DNA of 64,000 bases from Streptacidiphilus sp041262165 (GTDB lineage: Bacteria > Actinomycetota > Actinomycetes > Streptomycetales > Streptomycetaceae), in the NCBI RefSeq assembly GCF_041262165.1, contig NZ_JBGCBY010000034.1, forward strand, positions 27,495-91,494, read 5' to 3'. Below are positions 51,693 through 60,221 of this stretch, one piece after another; within the stretch, counting starts at the first letter, position 1; every line of letters starts with the position of its first letter. The notes beneath the pieces were generated by a model, which ran no database searches, was not told where the DNA came from, and saw only the letters and a list, made by a program, of their open reading frames with translations. The position numbers and the translations under genes are program-made.

Positions 51693-53138
51693 TTGATCGT
51701 TCCCGGCACCCACCATGAACAGCTTTACATAATCACGCTGCGTAATGGATATGCCTCAGCCGTGCAGAACGAATCACATCAGTTGAGTCCCCTCACATCC
51801 GAATCACCGAGCGACGACAACGCAGCAGCGACTTCTCCCAGGAGCGACCAGACCAGCGCGCCTTTTGACCGGTGGCACCGAAAGCGCCCGCCACTCGGGC
51901 ACGACAAGGACTTCTGCGGCTGCGACAGCTACGACCCGGGCCTGTTGCCATCTACAGATCACGGGCGCGGCCGACGCTGGCAAGCCCGCTACACCGACCC
52001 CACGGGACGCCGGCGTCGCCCTGGCTTCGCCAGCTATGACGACGCCCGCGAGTGCCTGGAGCGTGTCCACGAAGCCATCCGCGATGGCACCTGGAGCTAC
52101 CTGGACGTCGGCAGTCGCAACGTCGCGTACTTCGCCGCCCAGATGATCGAGCGAAGGCGCAAGCGCAACAAGAACCCCAACACCATCGACACCTACGAAA
52201 GCCACCTGCGCAACCACATCGTGCCGTTTGCCGGAACACGCACCGCCCACATGCTGCGCCGCATCGACTCCACAGCGCTCGTGGACCACCTCCTCGACAA
52301 GCCGGGCATCAGCTCCCCTCGCACCGTCATCCAGATCTTCAAGACCTGGAAGGTTCTGATCGCCCATATGCTCAACGAAGACGTCCCCCTGCCGGCCAAC
52401 ATCGTCTCGCGCATCGAATTGCCCGACGTCGACGCGCGCATTACCACGCCCCTCACACCAGCGCAGGTCGTGAAGCTGGCGGCAGCGATGCACCAAGTGG
52501 AGCCCCGCTTTGAAGTCCTGGTGTGGCTCGGCGCATGCGCAGGACTGCGCACCGGTGAGGCCCTCGGGCTCAAGACCAGCCGGATCGACTGGTCCAACGC
52601 GCTGCTGGAGATCGCCGAGCAGCGACAGCGCGGACGGCCCGCAAAGCTGAAGACCAAGGCGAGCTACGCGACCCTGCCCGTGGACGGCTTCCTGATCGAG
52701 CGCCTGCGAGAGCACACCCTCCGCTTCAATCCGCCTGCCGACAGGGGCATGGATGCCTCATCCGAACCGCTGCCCCCGGACCGGTCAGGCACTTCCAGTG
52801 AAGGACTACTGACCACCAACAGGTACGGGCGACCGATCCAGCGAAGCGACCTCAACAACAAGTGGCACGACGCGCTCCAACTCGCTGGCCTCCCCAAGGA
52901 CACGCGCTTCCACGACCTCAAGCATTTCTACACGACGCGGCTAAGCGCATCCGGCCAGCACGACCCCAAGACCGTGCAAGCCCTCTCGCGGCATGCGGAC
53001 TTCTCCCAGACCTGGGACACCTACGCCCACCCGCCCCTGGCCATCGAAGGCATCACGGTGACCGCGTTCCGCAGCGCCTTCCAATCCCTTAGCTTGACTC
53101 TGTCGGGGATCTTGGAGTTCTCCGGTGCGCCTGCTTGA
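51693..53138 (+). CDS. Tyrosine recombinase/phage-type integrase, C-terminus altered by an IS
   Basis: About 481 residues; the start is uncertain (TTG 51693 or GTG 51762). An Arm/SAM-like N-terminal part is visible (RRWQARYTDPTGRRRRPGFA, ERRRKRNKNPNTIDTYESHL). The catalytic domain has Arg in GACAGLRTGEALGL, HxxR-type residues in FHDLKHFYTTRL and LSRHADFSQTWDTYAHPP, whose Tyr is the nucleophile. The last 15 or so residues (SLTLSGILEFSGAPA) are encoded by the inverted repeat of the IS1182 element inserted at 53091. All catalytic residues precede the insertion, so activity may persist. Confidence 0.88.
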   Translation: MIVPGTHHEQLYIITLRNGYASAVQNESHQLSPLTSESPSDDNAAATSPRSDQTSAPFDRWHRKRPPLGHDKDFCGCDSYDPGLLPSTDHGRGRRWQARYTDPTGRRRRPGFASYDDARECLERVHEAIRDGTWSYLDVGSRNVAYFAAQMIERRRKRNKNPNTIDTYESHLRNHIVPFAGTRTAHMLRRIDSTALVDHLLDKPGISSPRTVIQIFKTWKVLIAHMLNEDVPLPANIVSRIELPDVDARITTPLTPAQVVKLAAAMHQVEPRFEVLVWLGACAGLRTGEALGLKTSRIDWSNALLEIAEQRQRGRPAKLKTKASYATLPVDGFLIERLREHTLRFNPPADRGMDASSEPLPPDRSGTSSEGLLTTNRYGRPIQRSDLNNKWHDALQLAGLPKDTRFHDLKHFYTTRLSASGQHDPKTVQALSRHADFSQTWDTYAHPPLAIEGITVTAFRSAFQSLSLTLSGILEFSGAPA

Positions 53139-54923
53139 TCAGCGGGCATGCTCGGGGCTGTTTCGTAGACCGATCCAGCTGCCGAGGTGTTCGTTGTCCC
53201 TCCATCCCCGTTCCGGTGAGCAAGTCCCGTCCCTGACCGCGCAGATCGCCCGAGCGAGCAACCCGGACGGTACGACGGCGATGTGGATCAGGGACCGGTT
53301 GGACGGGCTGTGGTGCGACGAGGACTTCGCCGACTGGTACCCGCGCGACGGGCGCCCTGGGCTCTCGCCCGCCCAACTGGCCACCGTCTGTGTGCTGCAG
53401 TTCCTGCTCGGCCTGTCGGACCGGCAGGCCGCGGAAGCGGTCCGCTGCCGCATCGACTTCAAGTACGCCATGGCCATGGAGCTGGACGATCCCGGCTTCC
53501 ACCACAGCGTGCTGGCCGGCTTCCGCGAGCGCCTGGTCCAGGACGACCGGGCCGACCGACTCCTGGACCTGGCGCCCGCCCGCCTGAAAGAGGCAGGCCT
53601 CGTGGGCGAGCGCACCACGCAGCGCACCGACTCCACCCACATCCTGGCGGTGGTGCGCGACCTGACCCGGCTCGAACTGGTCACCGAAGCAGTCCGTGCC
53701 GCGCTCGAAGAAGTCGCCCGTACAGCCGGACATCTGCTGGTCGGCCTGGTCGGCGAAGAATGGGGGCGCCGCTACGGCCGCCCGGTCCGGTTGGGCAAGA
53801 ACCCCACCCGGCCCAAGACCAGGATCCTGGCCGCCGGCAACGACGCCTGCCAGCTTCTGGAGCGCCTCCACCAGCACGGGCCGGGCTACCGGCCCGGCCC
53901 AGCGGCCGGGGCACTTCGGCAGATCGTGGTGCAGAACTACTACCGCGACGCGGCGGGGCGTCTGAACTGGCGCACCGCCGACGACGGCGGACTGCCACCG
54001 TCGTCCTTAGCGATCGTCTCCCCCTACGACACCACGGCGCGCTACGTGCGTCACGGACACATCATCTGCTGGAAGGGGTTCGCCGCCTATCTCACCGAGA
54101 CCTGTGCCCCTGACAGCACCAATGTGATCACGGACGTGGCCACGACCTCGGCTGCCACTAACGACGGCCAGGCCCTGCCCGGCATCCACACCCGCCTGGC
54201 GCGCCGCGGGCTGCTGCCCGCCGAGCACCTGGTCGACGGCGGCTACACCTCCCTGGTCCACCTGGAACGAGCCGCCCGCGAACACCAGGTCACCGTCACC
54301 GGTCCACTCCCGGGCAACCCCACCGGCCAGCACCGCAATAACGAGGGCTTCGACCGGGACGACTTCCACATCGACTTCGACCGCCGCCAGGTCACCTGCC
54401 CCCAGGGCCAGGTCAGCGCGGGCTGGCACGGCCCCTACCCGACCTCCTCGCCCACCGCGGCACCCCTGATCGTGGCCCGGTTCACCAAAGGCCAGTGTCA
54501 GCCCTGTCCAGACCGCCCCCGTTGCACCAACTCCCGCGAGGGCGCCCGCAACGTGGGCTTCCCGCCGCGAGAACTCCGCGACCTGCAAGTCCGCGTCCGC
54601 ACCGAGCAGCAGACGTCCGAATGGAAGGCCCGCTACGCGGTCCGCTCCGGAGTGGAGGGCACCGTCAACGAGTTCGCCCACGGACACGGCATGCGCCGCT
54701 GCCGCTACCGAGGGCAACCCAAAGCCCACCTGCAACACGTACTCACAGCCATCGCCGTGAACATCGAACGGCTCAGCCGGTCAGAGGCCGAGAAAACCTC
54801 CTCCTCGAGACCGCCCACCGCCTTCCAGACCTTCCTGGACCAGCAGGCGATTCCCCGATCGAAGTCCTGGCGCACCCTCGGCACTTGACCCCGACCGACC
54901 AAGATCCCCGACAGAGTCAAGCT
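53091..54923 (+). mobile_element. IS1182-family insertion sequence, complete
   Basis: Perfect 25-bp inverted repeats, AGCTTGACTCTGTCGGGGAT.. at 53091-53115 and its complement at 54899-54923, bracket one intact transposase gene (1833 bp in total). No target-site duplication is obvious (left flank CCCTT, right flank TAGAA). It has inserted into the 3' end of the integrase gene on one side and next to a solo IS5-type end on the other. Confidence 0.88.
53125..54888 (+). CDS. IS1182-family transposase
   Basis: Up to 587 residues; a start at 53125 is used, but starts around 53194 are also possible. The N-terminal DUF772-like helix region (LWCDEDFADWYPRDGRPGLS, FLLGLSDRQAAEAVRCRIDF) precedes the DDE domain, with the first Asp in TQRTDSTHILAVVRDLTRLE, the second in LLPAEHLVDGGYTS, and Glu in RSGVEGTVNEFAHGHGMRR. 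A Cys-rich insert (CQPCPDRPRCTNS) is typical. The frame is intact and probably active. Confidence 0.92.
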   Translation: MRLLDQRACSGLFRRPIQLPRCSLSLHPRSGEQVPSLTAQIARASNPDGTTAMWIRDRLDGLWCDEDFADWYPRDGRPGLSPAQLATVCVLQFLLGLSDRQAAEAVRCRIDFKYAMAMELDDPGFHHSVLAGFRERLVQDDRADRLLDLAPARLKEAGLVGERTTQRTDSTHILAVVRDLTRLELVTEAVRAALEEVARTAGHLLVGLVGEEWGRRYGRPVRLGKNPTRPKTRILAAGNDACQLLERLHQHGPGYRPGPAAGALRQIVVQNYYRDAAGRLNWRTADDGGLPPSSLAIVSPYDTTARYVRHGHIICWKGFAAYLTETCAPDSTNVITDVATTSAATNDGQALPGIHTRLARRGLLPAEHLVDGGYTSLVHLERAAREHQVTVTGPLPGNPTGQHRNNEGFDRDDFHIDFDRRQVTCPQGQVSAGWHGPYPTSSPTAAPLIVARFTKGQCQPCPDRPRCTNSREGARNVGFPPRELRDLQVRVRTEQQTSEWKARYAVRSGVEGTVNEFAHGHGMRRCRYRGQPKAHLQHVLTAIAVNIERLSRSEAEKTSSSRPPTAFQTFLDQQAIPRSKSWRTLGT

Positions 54924-54924
54924 T

Positions 54925-55025
54925 AGAAGCCGTTGTCGTACCGATCTTGTTGGACGCGAGTTCGAGCGTGGTGACTCGGTCGCGTGATCTTTGGCTTCGG
55001 CGTGCATGAAGGCAGGGTCTGCTGT
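54925..55025. repeat. Solo end of an IS5-type element
   Basis: About 100 bp (starting AGAAGCCGTTGTCGTACCGA) that closely match the left end at 56725-56825, including GGTGACTCGGTCGCGTGATC. The first 22 or so bases also match the complement of the right end at 57945-57970. No transposase follows. Remnant left by deletion or recombination. Confidence 0.7.
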
Positions 55026-55065
55026 CCATTGTGATGCGCGGGACGGTGTGCGCCAGATTCTCGCG

Positions 55066-55659
55066 TCAGGTGGAGGGGCGGGGTCGGGCGTCGAGCTCGG
55101 CGGCGCGCACCTGAAGGTCGCTCAGGGCTGCTTGGGCGAGGGGCGGGAACGGTTCCTCGTCGTCCGCCTTCATCCAGCGCTCGGCGGCGATGGCGAAGGC
55201 GAGCATCGCCACCTCCGCGCCCAGTCGGGCGGTCAGCTCGTCCGTGCCGCGTTCGCGCAGGGCGGTACTAATCGACGCGGCGATCCGGGTGTGCTTGAGC
55301 AGTCCCCGCTCCTGCAGGTCGCTGTTGGCCGCGACCACCCGCCTGCGCTGGACGGCCTTGGCCCGCCGCTGCGGGGTCATGACCGGGTCGGTGGCCGCGA
55401 ACGCCGCCCGCAGGCACTGCGCGAGCGTCGCGTTCGCAGCAGCGGCGCGGATGCCGTCGGCGAACAGGCCGGCCAGTACGTCCTCGCCGCCGAACAGGAC
55501 CTCGCGCTTGTCGCTGAAGTGGCGGAAGAACGTGGCCCGGTTCAAGCCGGCGCGATCCGCGATCTGCGCGACGGTCGTCTCGTCGAACCCGTTCTCCACG
55601 AACAGGTCCAACGCCGCGCTCTCCAGGCGCTCACGTGCGTCCGGTGCCCATCTGCTCAC
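55066..55659 (-). CDS. TetR-family transcriptional regulator
   Basis: A 197-residue protein. The N-terminal HTH reads ALDLFVENGFDETTVAQIAD, RAGLNRATFFRHFSDKREVL. The C-terminal ligand domain is unassigned. It is divergent from an NAD-dependent epimerase-like gene, with an inverted repeat GTCGCATCAT-N7-ATGATGCGAC between the two, so it probably represses that gene and itself. Confidence 0.92.
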   Translation of the reverse strand: MSRWAPDARERLESAALDLFVENGFDETTVAQIADRAGLNRATFFRHFSDKREVLFGGEDVLAGLFADGIRAAAANATLAQCLRAAFAATDPVMTPQRRAKAVQRRRVVAANSDLQERGLLKHTRIAASISTALRERGTDELTARLGAEVAMLAFAIAAERWMKADDEEPFPPLAQAALSDLQVRAAELDARPRPST

Positions 55660-55685
55660 CGACGCAGTCTATCCGAAGCGACCAG

Positions 55686-55712
55686 GTCGCATCATCCTGC
55701 GAATGATGCGAC
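55686..55712. promoter_or_regulatory. TetR-type operator
   Basis: GTCGCATCAT (55686-55695) and ATGATGCGAC (55703-55712) form a perfect 10-bp inverted repeat with a 7-bp spacer. Further GTCGCAT half-sites follow at 55716-55722 and 55749-55755, so several binding sites are clustered between the divergent TetR and epimerase genes. Confidence 0.8.
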
Positions 55713-55820
55713 TTAGTCGCATGGCTGCGGTACCGTTGATGCAACAGGGTCGCATCAGTCTCCCGCGAGCGAATCTGAGCTGCGCGTCCTCGACCGCGCC
55801 GTCACCAAGGAGTCCCTCTC

Positions 55821-56702
55821 ATGCGTATCTTCGTCACCGGTGCTTCCGGCTGGATCGGCTCAGCCGTCGTCCCCGAACTCATCAACACCGGGCACCAGGT
55901 CCTCGGGCTGGCCCGCTCGGACGCCTCCGCGCACGCGGTCGCCGCGATGGGAGCGGAGGTGCTGCGCGGCGACCTGAACGACACCGACGTGCTGCGCGCC
56001 GGCGCTCTGGGCAGCGACGGCGTCATCCACCTGGCCTTCGTCACTCCCAGCATGAGCGAGGCCGCGACGCGGACGGACGCCAAGGCCATCGAGACGTTCG
56101 CCGCCGCCCTCGCCGGCTCCGGCAGGCCCCTGGTGATCTCCGGCGCCACACTCGTGACACCCGGCCGGCCCGCGACCGAGCACGACGAACTCGTCGCGGC
56201 AGGACCCGTCGCCGCCCGCATCGCCAACATGCGGGCAGCGCTCGCAGCAGCAGAATCGGGCGTGCGCACCTCCCTGGTCATGCTGCCCCGCTCGGTCCAC
56301 GGCGAGGGGGAGCGTCACGGCTTCGTCCCCCAGCTCATCGCCGCAGCCCGGGCCAAGGGCGTCTGCGGCTACATCGGCGACGGCACCAGCCGCTGGCCCG
56401 CCGTCCACGTCAAGGACGCCGCGACCCTCTACCGCCTTGCCGTCGAGCAGGCACCCGCCGGCTCCGTCCTCAACGCCGTCGGCGACGACGGCGTGCCGGT
56501 CCGCGAGATCGCCGAGGCCGTCGGCCGACACCTTGACCTACCCGCACACTCCCTGCCCGCCGAGGAGTTCAGCGGGATGCTCGTGCGCCTCCTCAGCACC
56601 GACATGCCCGCCTCCAGCACCATCACCCAGCAACTCCTGGGATGGAAGCCCACCCACCCCGGCCTCATCGAGGATATCGAACAAGGCCACTACTTCCTGT
56701 GA
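55821..56702 (+). CDS. NAD-dependent epimerase/SDR family protein
   Basis: A 293-residue protein with an N-terminal Rossmann motif VTGASGWIGSAVVPEL. It belongs to the atypical/extended SDR group (NmrA/epimerase-like): LGLARSDASAHAVAAMGAEV, RGDLNDTDVLRAGA, HGEGERHGFVPQLI, RWPAVHVKDAATLYRLAVE. No clear YxxxK active site, as is common in this subgroup. Substrate unknown. Expression is likely controlled by the divergent TetR. Confidence 0.9.
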   Translation: MRIFVTGASGWIGSAVVPELINTGHQVLGLARSDASAHAVAAMGAEVLRGDLNDTDVLRAGALGSDGVIHLAFVTPSMSEAATRTDAKAIETFAAALAGSGRPLVISGATLVTPGRPATEHDELVAAGPVAARIANMRAALAAAESGVRTSLVMLPRSVHGEGERHGFVPQLIAAARAKGVCGYIGDGTSRWPAVHVKDAATLYRLAVEQAPAGSVLNAVGDDGVPVREIAEAVGRHLDLPAHSLPAEEFSGMLVRLLSTDMPASSTITQQLLGWKPTHPGLIEDIEQGHYFL

Positions 56703-56981
56703 CCAACTACAGACAGCAGGCGCGAGAAGCCGTCTTCCGCAGCGATCCATTTAGGCGCCAGTTCGAGTGCGGTGACTCGGTCGCGTGATCTCCGGCTCCA
56801 ACGTGCATGAAGGCGGGGCCTCCCGTCCAGCTCGGGATTGTCGAAGTCCGAACGAGCTGGCCGGGAGGCCCTTGTGTCGCCGTCTTGCGGTTCAGAGCTT
56901 GTGGAGTCCAACTCGGCTCCCCCGTCGTGTGATTGCCTCGCTCACCGGTTCGACAATGCGGGCGACCATCCCCACCGCGAG

Positions 56982-57318
56982 CCTCGGTACCCCTCGGACA
57001 TGTCGGACGCGGAGTGGGCGGTCGTGCGGGAGGCGATGCCGGTCCCGGCGTGGATGAACGGCAAGGGCGGTCAGCCGGCGGGCTGCCACCGGCAGATGTT
57101 GCACGCCGTGCGCTACCTGGTCGCGGGCGGCATCACGTGGCGGGCGATGCCGGGCGACTTTCCCGAGGCGCTGGTGCGTGGAGCGCACCTTCGCCTGGCT
57201 GTTCCGCTCGCGCCGGTTGGTCCGCGACTACGAAACGCTGCCCGCCGTCCACGAGCGGATGCTGCTGTGGTCGATGACGATGCTCATGAGCCGCAGGCTG
57301 GCCCGTCGGCGAGCGTGA
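56982..57318 (+). pseudogene. IS5-family transposase with the catalytic core deleted
   Basis: The N-terminal part (RYPSDMSDAEWAVVREAMPV, then GGQPAGCHRQMLHAVRYLVA and GGITWRAMPGDFP) is the typical DUF4096 start of this IS5 subgroup. It then jumps, in another frame, directly to the C-terminal part CVERTFAWLFRSRRLVRDYE and LPAVHERMLLWSMTMLMSRR, ending at 57318. The central region with the DDE Asp residues is missing. Inactive. Confidence 0.82.
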
Positions 57319-57855
57319 ACCGGCCCGGGGCCGGCTCCGTCGCCCAGCCGCGGTCCGCGAGCCGCGAGCCGCTTCATCTTCGACTGCACGCCCTCCACGC
57401 CGGCCGGGCACAGCTCCAGCCCGAGCACGACAGTGATTTCCTGGCACGTCATCACCCTGCCCCAATCCGAATGGTGTTCCGCCAGCGCGAAAAGAATGCG
57501 CCGGTAGTCCACGGCGAGCACGTCCGCCGTCAGCGCGGGCCGCCACATCGGGACGGTCGAGCCCGACCGCGCAGCCCCAGAGACAGACTCCGCTGCGGGC
57601 GCGTGCGCAAGCGGCCCGGCTTCCCTCTCGGGCCCGGAGGGCTCCTCCGCCGACGCCGGGTCGGCCGCGTAGGCCCCGCGGATTCGCGGCACCGACAGGA
57701 CCTCACCTACGCGCTGCCGCGCGATCAGCCACTCCTGCCACTCCGTCTCCGCCTGCGAGTTCGGCCAGCATCCGGTCCGCCTCCTCCCGCAGGACCTCCA
57801 CGCGCCCCCGCGCGGCCAACTCTCGCTCCTCCAGCAGACCCACGACCGACGCCAT
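57284..57855 (-). pseudogene. Decayed gene of unknown function inside the IS5-type element
   Basis: From ATG 57855 the minus strand reads MASVVGLLEERELAARGRVE and REEADRMLAEL; after a frameshift it continues ETEWQEWLIARQRVGEVL, later MWRPALTADVLAVDYRRILF and GLELCPAGVEGVQSKMKRLA, and after a second shift WATEPAPGRFTLADG to a TGA at 57284. This coiled-coil plus helical-tail layout resembles a family of uncharacterised streptomycete proteins often found beside insertion sequences. Two frameshifts make it inactive. Confidence 0.55.
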
Positions 57856-58283
57856 CCCCGCACCTCCACCGACGAGCCAACCCGACGGCCACAGCCTGCC
57901 TCGCCAGCCCCGGCATCATGCCTGAGCTGCGAGAACATGCCGATCAAGTTCGGTACGACAACGGCTTCTTAGGACTCCGCCAGTGGCCACCACTGTCCGC
58001 AGCGGCATCGCACCTCACCACCGGACGGACGAAACGCTGACAGCGAACCCGACGGGAGCTGACTACACCCACGTGGAACGGCGGACGAAGGAAGACAAAA
58101 CTCGTGCTGACCGTGTGAGCCGTCCGCCCCAAGTCATCCACGTCGCCCCCACGCACTCGAGGTTCCGCAAACTATCCCTCTGACCAGCCCATATTCGCCA
58201 GCCGACCGAACCGCACCTCGGTTTCCTCCCCGCCCCTACAACGGCGACAACAAGGCGGTACCGCTTCGGGGCCGTAACTGAGC

Positions 58284-58316
58284 CATTGCATAGAGTCATT
58301 TTTTATACACATTAAG
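58284..58316. other. AT-rich patch
   Basis: CATTGCATAGAGTCATTTTT and the following TATACACATTAA stand out in otherwise GC-rich DNA. It precedes inverted repeats and iteron-like repeats and could be the unwinding region of a replication origin. Confidence 0.4.
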
Positions 58317-58326
58317 GCTGTGACCT

Positions 58327-58376
58327 GCGGAAATACAGGCGGCGGACGAGTCGGCCTGTACGCCGGGTATTTCCGC
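58327..58376. repeat. Nested inverted repeat
   Basis: GCGGAAATAC (58327-58336) pairs with GTATTTCCGC (58367-58376), and ACAGGC pairs with GCCTGT inside. GTGACCTGCGG occurs at its left edge and again near 58429, tying it to the adjacent repeat cluster. Confidence 0.6.
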
Positions 58377-58430
58377 CCCACCTCTCTGACCTGCACCTAT
58401 TGGGTAGCCCGCCGGTTGTGACCTGCGGGG

Positions 58431-58470
58431 AAGGCAGTCAGAGGCAATCAGAGGCAGTCAGAGGCAGTCA
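58431..58470. repeat. Iteron cluster 1 (four 10-bp units)
   Basis: Four consecutive 10-bp units, AAGGCAGTCA, GAGGCAATCA, GAGGCAGTCA, GAGGCAGTCA. Two further exact units lie at 58758-58777. The period is close to one helical turn, as in Rep-binding iterons. Confidence 0.65.
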
Positions 58471-58570
58471 CTCTGTTTGGCCCCCGATTGGCCCCGGTTG
58501 CCGGCCCCCGTTTGGCCCCGGGTCAATGCTGTGAGCGCAGACCTGCCTCCACCGTAGCCGGACATACGAA

Positions 58571-58667
58571 AGCCCCCAGGAGTGGAGTCCTGGAGGCTTC
58601 GCTGGCACCGATTGGAGGTCGGCTCCGGACACCACCCGCGGTTTTGACGGCCTCAGTGGTGGTGTCC
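58571..58667. repeat. Two hairpins between the iteron clusters
   Basis: CCAGGA (58576-58581) pairs with TCCTGG (58588-58593), extended by AGCC/GGCT outside. GGACACCACC (58627-58636) pairs with GGTGGTGTCC (58658-58667), a perfect 10-bp stem. They may terminate transcription or form part of an origin or regulatory structure. Confidence 0.5.
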
Positions 58668-58691
58668 TCGTCTTTGCGAGACAGCCCCAGA

Positions 58692-60221
58692 ATGCCACAT
58701 TCCAACCCCTCCCTGCACTCCCCCGGGCACGATTCTGCGCCCAGGACAAACCACTCAGAGGCAGTCAGAGGCAGTCACCTCCCGGCCCTCGGCCTGCAGC
58801 AGATTCCCCGCGCCGCCGCCGACCTGATCCTGCTGGGCGACCTCACCGGCCGCTACGCCAGCGGCAGTTACACCCGCCTCAGCTCCACCGGCACCCTCAG
58901 CACCCGCGAGCAGCGCCAGGGCGCGGCCGAGCACGGCCACCGGGTCACGGCGGCCATCGCCTGCCACGTCGCCCGCGCCGGCGGCACCGTGGAGGCCCTT
59001 GCCCGGATGCTGCTGCATCCGGACCACGAAGGCGGACGCCATGCCCAGACGATCGCGATGCGGTCGGGGATGGCCCGCGCCCAGGGCTACATCGAACGGG
59101 TCTGGGCCAGCGCCCTGAACCTGGTGGACACCACCGCGGCGGTCGACTCGCGCCCCGGGGCCTTCGAGAGCCTGGCTTGGCTGCGGGAGCGGATCGAGAC
59201 CACGCCGTGGCGCGGTGAGCGTGGCCGGACCGCGTTGCGGGTTCTGCAGGCGCACCTGACGTTCGCGCAGGCCGCCGGCGGCCGGATGCACGCCGCCAGC
59301 GAGCGACAGGCAGCAGAGGCAGCGGGGGTCTCCCGGCAGACCCTGCGCCAGGCCTACCGGTACGTCCTGAAGCCCGGCGGCTGGCTGCGCCGGTTGCGGG
59401 TCGGCCACGGCACCGAGGGCTCGACCTGGTACCTCTCCGACGGCATCCCCGACCCTGCCCTGTCTCATGATCAGACCATTCAGTGCCCCCCCGACGGGGA
59501 CCTTGGGGAGTGGTCCACCCCTGAGACGGAAAGCCACGCTGACGTCGATTCCCGGGTCATCGGCCTGTTGATGGGGCACGACGCCTTCGCCCACGGGGCC
59601 CTGGGCAGCTCCGCCCTGATGGTCATCGGCGCCCTGCACGCCCACCCCGCCCAGACCCCAAGCCAGTTGGTGACCTCCGCCTCGCTGTCCCGGGCCACCG
59701 CCTACCGCACCCTGAACCGCCTGCGCAGCCATGGGCTCGTCCAACCGGACGGCGACGGATGGGCCCTGACACCCCACGCTCTGGAGGGCATCGGTAACAG
59801 CCTTCCGGAGGCTGTTACCGGACCACCCGAAGAACCGGGCCACCAACCGGGTTGGGGCGCTTTGGCCCTGGCCTACGGCACGGCCGGGATCGCGGCTGCC
59901 CGCGAGGCGCTGCACGCCACCGAGCGAGCGGCCTACCGCGACGCCCTGCAGGCGTGGGCGGAGCGCCGCCGTCCTGCCCAGACCCAGGTGCAGCAGGGGC
60001 GGACCGTGCTGGTGCCCGCCCTGCGCGCCGACGAGGTTCCCGCGCACTGGCAGGCCCCCGGCGGAGCCGTCCTTGATCCGGTCACCGGCTTCCCCGTGCC
60101 CGGCTGGCAGGTCGCCACCGACGGACACCTGATCCTCCTCAGCCCCAGCGACCAGCTCACCTACGCCGAGCTCGCCGCCGCCCACACCCAAGCCCTGCAC
60201 GAATGGGAGTCAGCAGCATGA
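58692..60221 (+). CDS. Double winged-helix DNA-binding protein, putative replication initiator
   Basis: About 509 residues from ATG 58692; no start lies between the conserved block (LPALGLQQIPRAAADLILLG) and this ATG. Two DNA-binding regions are visible: SERQAAEAAGVSRQTLRQAY with a following wing, and a second MarR-like winged helix QLVTSASLSRATAYRTLNRL, RSHGLVQPDGDGWALTPHAL. A Pro/Gly-rich tail follows. No nuclease or ATPase motif is evident. Iterons lie upstream and inside the first codons, and a ParA-like gene is downstream, so a Rep-type role is plausible but not shown. Confidence 0.6.
   Translation: MPHSNPSLHSPGHDSAPRTNHSEAVRGSHLPALGLQQIPRAAADLILLGDLTGRYASGSYTRLSSTGTLSTREQRQGAAEHGHRVTAAIACHVARAGGTVEALARMLLHPDHEGGRHAQTIAMRSGMARAQGYIERVWASALNLVDTTAAVDSRPGAFESLAWLRERIETTPWRGERGRTALRVLQAHLTFAQAAGGRMHAASERQAAEAAGVSRQTLRQAYRYVLKPGGWLRRLRVGHGTEGSTWYLSDGIPDPALSHDQTIQCPPDGDLGEWSTPETESHADVDSRVIGLLMGHDAFAHGALGSSALMVIGALHAHPAQTPSQLVTSASLSRATAYRTLNRLRSHGLVQPDGDGWALTPHALEGIGNSLPEAVTGPPEEPGHQPGWGALALAYGTAGIAAAREALHATERAAYRDALQAWAERRRPAQTQVQQGRTVLVPALRADEVPAHWQAPGGAVLDPVTGFPVPGWQVATDGHLILLSPSDQLTYAELAAAHTQALHEWESAA
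58758..58777. repeat. Iteron cluster 2 (two 10-bp units)
   Basis: GAGGCAGTCA twice in tandem, identical to the units at 58451-58470, now inside the 5' end of the Rep-like gene. Binding here could autoregulate the gene. Confidence 0.6.

Larger units (their letters stand above)
56725..57970. mobile_element. Decayed IS5-family element
   Basis: Left end GAGAAGCCGT near 56725 and right end GGTACGACAACGGCTTCTT near 57952-57970 are inverted relatives (the right end matches the solo end at 54925 best). Inside are a transposase with a large central deletion (plus strand) and a decayed minus-strand gene. About 1.25 kb. Not mobile by itself. Confidence 0.65.

Noticed and set aside
58431..58777. CRISPR array
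   Set aside because: Units are only 10 bp, tandem without spacers; iterons fit better. No cas genes in the window.
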